Below the pieces are notes generated by a model. The model had not been told where the DNA came from. It ran no database searches and worked only from the letters and a program-made list of their open reading frames with translations. Shown here in pieces: positions 22,780 to 30,870 of a stretch of DNA of 64,000 nucleotides. Each line of letters begins with the position of its first letter. Within the stretch, counting starts at the first letter, position 1. A program made the translations under genes and the position numbers. Origin of the DNA: JBEBVQ01 sp037190845 (GTDB lineage: Bacteria > Bacteroidota > Bacteroidia > Chitinophagales > Chitinophagaceae); contig JBBCJI010000003.1 in the NCBI GenBank assembly GCA_037190845.1, positions 248,001 to 312,000 of the forward strand, written 5' to 3'.

Positions 22780-25623
22780 ATGAGCACACATGCAACAGTT
22801 AGCGAAGGACATATAGAGGTGTTGGGCGCCAAAGTGCACAATCTTAAAAATATTGATGTACGCATCCCGAAAAACAAGCTGGTCGTCATTACGGGTATCA
22901 GCGGCAGCGGAAAATCATCCCTTGCTTTTGATACCATCTTTGCCGAAGGACAACGGCGTTACATGGAAAGCTTTGCCGCCTATGCACGCCAGTTCATGGG
23001 AGATATTGACCGTCCCGATGTAGACAAGATCACCGGCCTCTCGCCGGTCATATCCATTGAGCAAAAGACTACCAACCGGAATCCAAGATCTACCGTAGGT
23101 ACCGTCACGGAAGTCTATGACTTTGTACGCCTGCTCTACGCCCGTATCGGAGAAGCATACTCCTATAACACGGGGAAGAAAATGGCGAAGTTCAGCGAAG
23201 CAGAGATCATAACGCACATCCGGGAGCATTTTAACGACAAAAAGATCATCCTGCTGGCGCCTCTGGTGCGCGGGCGCAAAGGCCACTACCGGGAGCTTTT
23301 TGAACAGCTCCGGAAACAGGGTTATCTGAAAGTACGCGTAGACGGAACCATCCAGGATATGAAGGACCGGATGCAGCTCGACCGGTATAAAATACACGAT
23401 ATAGAGCTGGTGGTAGACCGGCTGGTAGTACAGGACGATGCCAAAACCCGTTTGGCACAAAGTGTACAGAAATCCCTGCAGATGGGGAAAGATCTGATAT
23501 TTGTACTCGATGCAGATACCGATACACCGGTGCAGTACAGCAAACAACTGATGTGCGCGGATACAGGCATCTCCTACGAAGAACCTTCACCTAATACTTT
23601 TTCTTTCAATTCCCCTTATGGCGCATGCCCCCATTGCAAAGGACTTGGCAGCATCTACCAGATCAATATGCAGGAGGTGATACCCGATGATACAAAAAGC
23701 CTTAATGACGGTGGGATAGCACCTCTCGGCGCAGAAAGGGAAGCCTGGGCCTGGCAACTGGCCCAGGCGGCCGCAAAAAAACATAAGATACCACTGAATC
23801 TGCCTGTAAACCAGATACCTCCGGCACAGCTCAATATCATACTTTACGGCAATGAAGCCGGCAACATTACATACACGGAAGAAGGAAATACACAGGCATC
23901 ACTACCGCAGCAATACGAAGGTGTCGTCAATATGATACTGCGTTGGTTTCATGAAACTACTTCAGAAGCCATACGCGACTGGGCCGAAGGCTACATGCAA
24001 TTGCAAACCTGCCCCGCATGTGCAGGCACCCGGCTGAAAAAAGAAAGCCTCTGGTTTAAAATTGACAATACCGATATCGCAACCCTTGCGCAAAAATCGC
24101 TACAGGAAGCAGCAGCATGGTTTGACGATCTTGAGCACAGGCTGAGCGAGCGGCAACAGGTTATAGCACGCGATATTCTTAAAGAGATCAGGGAACGCTT
24201 GCGTTTTCTGCTGGATGTCGGGCTTCACTACCTCACACTGAATCGGCCTTCCCGTACACTCAGCGGCGGAGAATCGCAGCGCATCCGGCTCGCAACACAG
24301 ATCGGCTCGCAACTTACCGGCATCACCTACATCCTTGATGAGCCCAGCATTGGCCTGCATCAGCGCGACAATCACCGACTGATCCAGGCGCTCCGCAATC
24401 TCCGCGACGGCGGCAACTCCGTACTCGTTGTGGAGCACGACAAAGACATCATGCTCGCTGCCGATTATCTTATTGATATCGGCCCTGCCGCAGGTTATCA
24501 CGGAGGCAGAATTGTGAGCCAGGGTACACCCGGAGAAGTGATTAAAGATAATACGACGACGGCCGGTTTTCTGAACAATACGCTGAAGATTGCTATTCCG
24601 GAGGAACGCCGCAGTGGCAGCGGGAAAACACTGATATTGAAAGGCGCACAAGGAAACAATCTTAAGAACGTAGACATCTCCTTACCGCTCGGCACATTCA
24701 TATGTGTGAGCGGTGTATCCGGCAGCGGCAAGAGTACCCTGATCAATGAGACGATCTATCCTATTCTCGGCAAGCATTGTTACCATAACTTCAAGCAGCA
24801 GCCGATGCCTTATAAATCTGTCAGCGGACTGGAGCATATTGATAAGGTTATTGAAATTGATCAGAGTCCTATCGGCCGCACACCGCGCAGCAACCCTGCT
24901 ACCTACTGCGGATTTTTCAACGAGATCCGCCAGCTCTTTGCCCAGGTGCCGGAGGCAAAAATACGCGGTTATAACGCCGGCCGGTTTTCTTTCAACGTAA
25001 AAACAGGACGTTGCGAAACCTGTCAGGGAAGCGGAATGCGAACGATAGAAATGAACTTCCTGCCGGATGTATATGTACCGTGCGAAAAATGTAACGGGAA
25101 ACGCTACAACAGGGAAACCCTCGAAATACGATACAAAGGAAAATCCATCGCAGACATTCTGGAAATGACTGTAGATGATGCCGTGAGCTTTTTTGCCAAC
25201 GTCCCATTCCTGCACCGGAAAATAAAAACACTTCAGGACGTGGGACTCGGATACATAACACTTGGCCAGAATGCCGTAACGCTCAGCGGCGGCGAAGCAC
25301 AACGTGTAAAACTGGCCACCGAGCTATCCAAGCGCGACACCGGTCAGACCATATACATTCTCGACGAGCCTACAACAGGTCTGCACTTCCAGGATATCGA
25401 ACACCTGCTTGACGTGCTCAACCGGCTTGTGGACAGAGGTAATACTGTATTGGTGATCGAGCATAACCTCGACGTGATAAAAGTCGCCGATTATGTCATA
25501 GATATGGGGCCGGAGGGCGGCAACGGCGGCGGCAGGATTGTAGGCGCCGGTACACCGGAAACGATTGCCGGCATACCGGGAAGTCATACCGGGCATTACC
25601 TGAAAGAAGAATTAACACTGTAG
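22780..25623 (+). CDS. uvrA: Excinuclease ABC subunit UvrA
   Basis: This protein of about 947 residues is the damage-sensing ATPase of nucleotide excision repair. Two ABC ATPase modules are seen: Walker A GISGSGKSS and signature LSGGESQRI in the first, GVSGSGKST and LSGGEAQRV in the second. Zinc fingers show as CPHCKGLG and CETCQGSGMRT with a partner CEKCNGKRYN. The start is uncertain between ATG 22765 and ATG 22780; the second gives the more usual short N-terminus ahead of IEVLGAKVHNLKNID. The stop codon TAG (25621-25623) lies inside a palindrome that probably ends transcription. Confidence 0.95.
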   Translation: MSTHATVSEGHIEVLGAKVHNLKNIDVRIPKNKLVVITGISGSGKSSLAFDTIFAEGQRRYMESFAAYARQFMGDIDRPDVDKITGLSPVISIEQKTTNRNPRSTVGTVTEVYDFVRLLYARIGEAYSYNTGKKMAKFSEAEIITHIREHFNDKKIILLAPLVRGRKGHYRELFEQLRKQGYLKVRVDGTIQDMKDRMQLDRYKIHDIELVVDRLVVQDDAKTRLAQSVQKSLQMGKDLIFVLDADTDTPVQYSKQLMCADTGISYEEPSPNTFSFNSPYGACPHCKGLGSIYQINMQEVIPDDTKSLNDGGIAPLGAEREAWAWQLAQAAAKKHKIPLNLPVNQIPPAQLNIILYGNEAGNITYTEEGNTQASLPQQYEGVVNMILRWFHETTSEAIRDWAEGYMQLQTCPACAGTRLKKESLWFKIDNTDIATLAQKSLQEAAAWFDDLEHRLSERQQVIARDILKEIRERLRFLLDVGLHYLTLNRPSRTLSGGESQRIRLATQIGSQLTGITYILDEPSIGLHQRDNHRLIQALRNLRDGGNSVLVVEHDKDIMLAADYLIDIGPAAGYHGGRIVSQGTPGEVIKDNTTTAGFLNNTLKIAIPEERRSGSGKTLILKGAQGNNLKNVDISLPLGTFICVSGVSGSGKSTLINETIYPILGKHCYHNFKQQPMPYKSVSGLEHIDKVIEIDQSPIGRTPRSNPATYCGFFNEIRQLFAQVPEAKIRGYNAGRFSFNVKTGRCETCQGSGMRTIEMNFLPDVYVPCEKCNGKRYNRETLEIRYKGKSIADILEMTVDDAVSFFANVPFLHRKIKTLQDVGLGYITLGQNAVTLSGGEAQRVKLATELSKRDTGQTIYILDEPTTGLHFQDIEHLLDVLNRLVDRGNTVLVIEHNLDVIKVADYVIDMGPEGGNGGGRIVGAGTPETIAGIPGSHTGHYLKEELTL

Positions 25624-25651
25624 AGACGCGATGCGTCGCGTCTCTACAGTG
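25616..25651. terminator. 36-bp palindrome spanning the uvrA stop; shared terminator and dispersed repeat
   Basis: Perfect 16-bp arms (CACTGTAGAGACGCGA and its complement) enclose the loop TGCG. The uvrA TAG stop is within the left arm, and the convergent metalloprotease gene ends one base after the right arm. The core TAGAGACGCGAT...ATCGCGTCTCTA resembles a palindromic repeat I know from several bacterial genomes, so it may be a mobile repeat that has become a terminator. Confidence 0.65.
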
Positions 25652-27889
25652 TTATTGAATAACCACCCGTTTGGTAATCCGCATATTGCCCGAAGCATCA
25701 GAAAAACGAAAATAATAGATACCCCTGCTCCAGCCGGATACAGATATGTTCAGTTCTTTGTTCAGCGCTCCTGACCAGGTCAACTGGCCGTGCGCATTAT
25801 AGGCGTGAACATGCAATGACATATCAGAGAGTGCTTTCAGGTATAAATCCGCATATGCAGGCATAGGATATATACTTATGATATCTGCAGGGAGATGTAC
25901 AGACGAAATATCACTGGGATAAGGCAGGTTATCATCATGCTCAATCGTAAAATTTTCATTGCTGATATCAAAGAAAACATTTCCGTGTGCTTTCACCTTG
26001 ATACGCGCGGCAGATGTAGTATTTACATTCGGCACTGCGATCACAGCCGTACCGGTATTAGGCAGACCGGAGGCTACGGGTACCGGATACGTGTATCCGC
26101 CGTCTACAGAAAGGTATATATCCACCAGATTGCAACTAACAGGCGCTATATCCGTACCCCCAACATCCCAGGTTATAGTTTGTGTACTACCACCTTTCCA
26201 GCTTACGGTAGCAACATCCGGCATGGTCACTTTAAACGGAGCTGTAGTCCGGATCACGTACAACGTTAGATAATCGTCGGAAAAATTGAAGCTGCCCATA
26301 CCATTATACACATTCCTTACCGTCAGCCGGAACCGGAGTTGCCGGGCCGTATCCGGCAATTTCTCACCGGTATAGGCAGTAATATTGTTTATCAGTTTTG
26401 GCAGTGCAGGAAACACACGCACCGAAGATACATCGGGAGCAAAAGAACGGAACAGAGGGGCTGACAGCCGCGAGTGTGCCCACGAAAATTCTGTACTGCT
26501 CAGATCCCATTCTTCCCAGCACCAGGTTTGTCCGGCTGCCGGCTGCGTGGCCGAAAGCTCAAAAGGAGTAAGATAAGGAATGCTGTAGGATGCTGCAAAA
26601 GCCGGAAGGGACGGCGGTGTTTGCCCGGTAGCGGATGTTGTGCCACATGTCCCCCCGGATTCAAGAAAAGCCGTAATCTGCTCCAGGCTTCGTGCATGAA
26701 AATAAACATCCCCCTGCGATTGCAGGTTGTCTGATCCGCATAATCCGGCATATCCCATCACCGTTGATCCGCTTCCTGGCTCATAAGCAGAAGCGGCAAC
26801 CCGGTTGCCATTACCACAGGCGCTTTGAATGGAATTAAATGTATGGTCTGCACCAAACTGATGGCCAATCTCATGCGCCACATAATCTATATCAAAAGCG
26901 TCACCTTGTGGATTCTGTGCTCCGGTTACACCCATTGCTTTTTTATAGTTATTACATACGCTTCCTTTCTGAGCGATCCCACCACCGCCTGTGCTGAATA
27001 CATGGCCAATATCATACCCCGATACGCCAATACGGTCATTTGTTTCGGCTTGGTTTTGTGCCATCAGTGCATATCCATTATTGTTGTTGTACGGATCCGC
27101 AGATCCGTCCAGGAAGATAAGCGTATCTGTTTGTGCAACCAGTTGCATCGTTACTGCCAGCTCACGTTCATAAACACCATTCACACGGTTGAGTGTTACG
27201 ACCATCCGGGCAAGCACTGCTGCTTTAGAGGGATTCGGACCGGCCACCGCCACAGCATATTCGCCGGTACAGGCCAGCGCCAGCCGGTAGGTCCGTTTGA
27301 TGCTGCCATGTAAACGCCAGGAACGGTCAGGCTCGCTGCCCGGGATGACTGTCTTATATACCTCATCCGTATAACAGCTCATATAATCCGCTGCGCTGCG
27401 TATACAATCCCGTTTGTAGTACACCTGGTAATAATCATTGTGCTCATCACCACAGGGGTCAATAAACCAGGTGTCCGTGCCGTTATAGATCATAGCATGA
27501 AATCCCGCCGGAGTATGATCCAGCTTGGCAGTAACCATAGGATTGTCAACAGCTACGGCACTATACGTACGGATCTGCGGATATTTGCCTGCAAGCTCAG
27601 CCTCCATGATATATGTCTGCCATACACGGAATGAGCGAAGGCTGCCATCCGGCGCAGGCAGCTCCACCACCGGAGCTATATCCGGATTATCCGGCAAAGC
27701 CTGTAGTACCGATTGCATGATCCCGTCGCGCAGATGAAATACCTTGTATTTCTGTACAAGCCGCAAAGGCTCAGTATAGGCCGTATATTGTATTGCCTCC
27801 TTCCACAATGAGTGGTAATGCCCTGCCTGCCCTGTTTGTCCAAACAGGAGCGAGCATATAAACAACAGAACAGCACCCGTCTTTTTCAT
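25652..27889 (-). CDS. Reprolysin-type secreted zinc metalloprotease with T9SS tail
   Basis: This 745-residue protein has a signal peptide (residues 1-22), a propeptide region (about 45-165), a metzincin catalytic domain (about 195-415), an Ig-like domain (about 555-650) and a C-terminal type A T9SS sorting domain from about 670 (IYPMPAYADLYL ... RGIYYFRFSD ... ITKRVVIQ). The zinc motif HEIGHQFGADHT gives ligands His339, His343 and His349, with Glu340 as base; STVMGYAG supplies the Met-turn (Met378). It should be exported by Sec and then by T9SS to the surface or medium, and degrade proteins. The lipoprotein gene 6 bp upstream encodes a protein alignable to this propeptide. Confidence 0.9.
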   Translation of the reverse strand: MKKTGAVLLFICSLLFGQTGQAGHYHSLWKEAIQYTAYTEPLRLVQKYKVFHLRDGIMQSVLQALPDNPDIAPVVELPAPDGSLRSFRVWQTYIMEAELAGKYPQIRTYSAVAVDNPMVTAKLDHTPAGFHAMIYNGTDTWFIDPCGDEHNDYYQVYYKRDCIRSAADYMSCYTDEVYKTVIPGSEPDRSWRLHGSIKRTYRLALACTGEYAVAVAGPNPSKAAVLARMVVTLNRVNGVYERELAVTMQLVAQTDTLIFLDGSADPYNNNNGYALMAQNQAETNDRIGVSGYDIGHVFSTGGGGIAQKGSVCNNYKKAMGVTGAQNPQGDAFDIDYVAHEIGHQFGADHTFNSIQSACGNGNRVAASAYEPGSGSTVMGYAGLCGSDNLQSQGDVYFHARSLEQITAFLESGGTCGTTSATGQTPPSLPAFAASYSIPYLTPFELSATQPAAGQTWCWEEWDLSSTEFSWAHSRLSAPLFRSFAPDVSSVRVFPALPKLINNITAYTGEKLPDTARQLRFRLTVRNVYNGMGSFNFSDDYLTLYVIRTTAPFKVTMPDVATVSWKGGSTQTITWDVGGTDIAPVSCNLVDIYLSVDGGYTYPVPVASGLPNTGTAVIAVPNVNTTSAARIKVKAHGNVFFDISNENFTIEHDDNLPYPSDISSVHLPADIISIYPMPAYADLYLKALSDMSLHVHAYNAHGQLTWSGALNKELNISVSGWSRGIYYFRFSDASGNMRITKRVVIQ

Positions 27890-27895
27890 GATTTA

Positions 27896-28516
27896 TTATC
27901 TGACCGGTAACGGAACAGCGGGCTCCGACATCCGGGGGTTTATTTTCTGCTCAAAAGGCTCTTTGATCTCACGACTATCCTTTTTGTGATACACGATATG
28001 AACTGTACCGCTTTTCGTTTGCACAGGAGTCACCAGGTATACAGCACTACCCCAGGTGATCTCGGCACGCATATGATACCCGTCGTAATCCACACGAACA
28101 CTTGCACTGCGGTCGTTAACGGCATGTCCTTTTAAAGAGACGATATGGGGATATTTATCCGGCAGGCCGCCGACCATGTTGTCTGCATTGCTTACTTCGA
28201 AATACTGGCAGCCCAACGGAGCAGGAAGTGGAACGGAAAAAGATGCTCTCAATCCTGGTCGCCGGCTATATGAAAAAAATGAATCCAGTTGGCCGGCATT
28301 GATTGCATAACCCTTGAAATGTACAGGTAGTGTTGCTGTCATCTCAGAAGGAACGACAGTCTGCCGCCACGACAGTACCGGCTCTTCGCGTACATAAGGG
28401 ATGCTCGCGCATTGCTCAGCAGTATCCTTGCCGGATATATTATTACGGGTAGCGCTGCAGCCGGCAACAAACAGCATACCGCAGAAGCATCCTGTCAACA
28501 GTATTCGGATCGTCAT
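27896..28516 (-). CDS. Lipoprotein resembling a stand-alone metalloprotease propeptide
   Basis: This 206-residue protein has a lipoprotein signal with lipobox FVAGC (Cys20). Residues about 65-180 align with the propeptide of the protease encoded immediately downstream: LPAP at 97 against LPAP at 77, PDKYPHI at 119-125 against GKYPQI at 101-106, and VHIVYHKKD at 172-180 against YYQVYYKRD at 153-161. The distance from KYP to the final (K/R)-D is the same in both. No protease motif is present. It could be a membrane-bound inhibitor or folding helper acting in trans, but this is inference. The gene is 6 bp upstream of the protease gene, surely co-transcribed. Confidence 0.7.
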   Translation of the reverse strand: MTIRILLTGCFCGMLFVAGCSATRNNISGKDTAEQCASIPYVREEPVLSWRQTVVPSEMTATLPVHFKGYAINAGQLDSFFSYSRRPGLRASFSVPLPAPLGCQYFEVSNADNMVGGLPDKYPHIVSLKGHAVNDRSASVRVDYDGYHMRAEITWGSAVYLVTPVQTKSGTVHIVYHKKDSREIKEPFEQKINPRMSEPAVPLPVR

Positions 28517-28779
28517 ATACAGCGAAAATACGCATTATTCAACTGATGCAGCACAACATCGCCTGTTTCCTCTTCGACGGGGGACGATCATTGGGTGGTT
28601 GCTAATCGATAAAAATATTTAGTACTCCTATCAACGTATATGCAAACAAAAGAGAATAGACTGATCGTCTCCCTTTTAAAGGAGAATGCGAGGGATGTAA
28701 TTATAAAACAGACTGAAAATCATCAGATTTGGCTGTACGGACTGTTTGTCTAAAAACAGATACTAGTGTACCATCCTGC

Positions 28780-30072
28780 TTACTGCACGATCAGCTTATG
28801 TTGTAGCTGGTTGCCATCCGCCTGTAACAACAAGAGGTAGATACCCTCCGGCAGGCCAGACAGATCAAGGTTTGTATCAAGGCTTTTCCCCGGACGGTCC
28901 GTATGCACGGTCCGGACGCTACGGCCGGCCATATCATACAAGGTTATATCCACCTGTCGGATGTCTGTTTCCCTGTTATATTGTATGAAGATCCTGTCTT
29001 TTGCAGGATTGGGATAAATCCGGATCGAGGACAAATCGTCCGCCTGCCTGTCAATACCGGTGGCGTCGGCATTTTTATCAATAGTACGGGCATACATGTT
29101 AAAGCAATCGCCTTTATATGCCTTTAGTATTACTCTTTCCCGGTCGCCATTTGCGAACAACTCTTTGGTTGGGTTTTCTTCGGTGGAAGTAGTTCCGTCT
29201 GCAAATTCCCATATCAGCCTGTCGTAATTAACGCTGTAATTAATCAGGCTCACGATATTACTGCTGAAGGGTGGTACAAAAAACCGTGCATCAGGCTGGT
29301 ATGTACCGCGCCGCCAGTCAGCAGCCGGGGTCTCAAGTACAATACTGTCTGATACCTGCTGGATAACGGCACATTGCTCGGCGTTCAGATCACTGGCCCA
29401 CCTCAGCGGCGCAAGCGGCATGCCGGCAACCTTCTTTTTAAATATCGTATTATACATGGCACAGGTAATGGCATATGCCCCATAGGCATTGGGATGGATA
29501 TCACCGATCCCTTCCCAAAGCATCATATCCAGGTTCATATACAGGTGCCTCAAAACCTCACCGGCCGGCGCCATAGAAACCTCGCCTGCATCAGACAGGC
29601 TCTGGATAGTGCGCAGCATTCGGGACTGGATATTTGAATAATCCTGCTTATGCGTATTGGTATGCCCCGTGATGCCATTGGAGATTTCGTACAGGATGAC
29701 CTGAGCGCAGGGGCTGTAGCGGTAGATCGAATCTTTCATTCTGCTCAGGTAGCCGTTGACCACCTGTACCGACGGCTCTCCATAAGACTCATAGCTTCCC
29801 GGCTGCAGGATAACATAATCCCAGGTTTTACTCCGGATGAGCGCATAAAGCTCAGGGTTATTCACATGATGCACAAATCCCGTATTCCCTTCCGTATGCT
29901 GGGAGACTACCACTTTATCCCCGGCTGCATTGGCCATCTGGCTGAAAGTAGTGGGCATGCCATAAAAATACGTAAGGCTGTTACCCACGAATAAAACATT
30001 TTGAGCGTCGGTTTGTGCATTGGCCCATACCGGAGACAAGGTCACTGCTGCTGCAAATAAAAGTCTTTTCAT
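28780..30072 (-). CDS. Secreted SGNH-hydrolase protein with PKD-like domain and T9SS tail
   Basis: This 430-residue protein has a signal peptide (MKRLLFAAAVTLSPVWANA). The first 210 residues form an SGNH/GDSL-type hydrolase: block I FVGNSLTYFYG carries the nucleophile Ser, and GDIHPNAYGAY carries the D-x-x-H catalytic pair. A PKD-like segment (LIWEFADGTTSTEENPTKE) follows at about 285-330, then a type A sorting domain from about 355 (IRIYPNPAKDRIFIQYN ... LPEGIYLLLLQADG). It probably removes acyl groups from carbohydrates, although the substrate is not known. A TAGCTTTG box lies only four bases before the ATG. Confidence 0.83.
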   Translation of the reverse strand: MKRLLFAAAVTLSPVWANAQTDAQNVLFVGNSLTYFYGMPTTFSQMANAAGDKVVVSQHTEGNTGFVHHVNNPELYALIRSKTWDYVILQPGSYESYGEPSVQVVNGYLSRMKDSIYRYSPCAQVILYEISNGITGHTNTHKQDYSNIQSRMLRTIQSLSDAGEVSMAPAGEVLRHLYMNLDMMLWEGIGDIHPNAYGAYAITCAMYNTIFKKKVAGMPLAPLRWASDLNAEQCAVIQQVSDSIVLETPAADWRRGTYQPDARFFVPPFSSNIVSLINYSVNYDRLIWEFADGTTSTEENPTKELFANGDRERVILKAYKGDCFNMYARTIDKNADATGIDRQADDLSSIRIYPNPAKDRIFIQYNRETDIRQVDITLYDMAGRSVRTVHTDRPGKSLDTNLDLSGLPEGIYLLLLQADGNQLQHKLIVQ

Positions 30073-30076
30073 GCGC

Positions 30077-30084
30077 CAAAGCTA
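30077..30084 (-). promoter_or_regulatory. -7 box TAGCTTTG for the SGNH-hydrolase gene
   Basis: On the minus strand TAGCTTTG is followed by four bases and the ATG at 30072. Position and sequence fit a promoter giving a leaderless transcript; alternatively the true promoter is farther upstream. Confidence 0.4.
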
Positions 30085-30195
30085 CTGCCGCGTATCATGC
30101 GGCATCCCCGTATAAATACCAAATTTTCAGGAGATACAATTCGGTATATTTACGGATGACGCCCTGCATTAAATCTTTATCAGACCGGGAGTATC

Positions 30196-30837
30196 TCAAC
30201 TCCGGATCAGCCCCAGCTCAGTAGCCTTCCTTACGAGCGCCAGCGTCCCTTTCACATCCAGCTTGGAAAGGATACTTTCACGGTGATGCTCTACGGTACG
30301 CCTGCTCAGGAAAAGCTTTTCAGCTATTTCGTTTGTAGTATAGTTATCAGCGATCAGTTGCAGCACTTCCTTTTCCCTGCCGCTCAGCAGAGAGGCATTT
30401 TCCGCTACACGCTTCTGCTCCTCCTCATCCTCCTCAATCCGGTCGAGCACCAGGCCGTCAATATACTCCTCCCCGGCATAAACGCTTTTAACGGCCTGGA
30501 GCAACTGCTCTTTTTCAACATGCTTCAGGACATAGCCGTTCACTCCCTGCTGCAACATATTTTTTATGTAGAAAATATTATCCTGGTTGGTTAGCACAAT
30601 TATTTTCACAGCAGGATATTGCTGCTTTATAATTCCGGCCAGCTCATCTCCCTGCATTCCCGGCATACCTATATCCAGCAGCAATACATCGGGCTGCACC
30701 CTCTCCATACCTTCCAGTAAGGCGTTACCATCCGGATAGATGGCAACTACTTCCACTTCGGAAGAATAACGCAGCATATTTTGTACACCTTCTGCTATTA
30801 AACGGTGATCATCGGCTATAGCTATCTTTATCGACAT
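30196..30837 (-). CDS. NarL/LuxR-family response regulator
   Basis: This 213-residue regulator has a receiver domain with the phosphorylation site Asp55 (LLLDIGMPG) and a C-terminal LuxR-type helix-turn-helix (SGREKEVLQLIADNYTTNEIAEKL). ATG 30837 gives the usual short N-terminus MSIKIAIADDH. An in-frame ATG at 30870, directly abutting the kinase stop codon (TAAATG), is an alternative. It is the partner of the sensor kinase just upstream. Its neighbours on both sides are secreted T9SS proteins, so it may control surface-protein genes; this is inference. Confidence 0.9.
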   Translation of the reverse strand: MSIKIAIADDHRLIAEGVQNMLRYSSEVEVVAIYPDGNALLEGMERVQPDVLLLDIGMPGMQGDELAGIIKQQYPAVKIIVLTNQDNIFYIKNMLQQGVNGYVLKHVEKEQLLQAVKSVYAGEEYIDGLVLDRIEEDEEEQKRVAENASLLSGREKEVLQLIADNYTTNEIAEKLFLSRRTVEHHRESILSKLDVKGTLALVRKATELGLIRS

Positions 30838-30870
30838 ATCATCAGCAGTTTCAAATAAAACTAATTCCAT

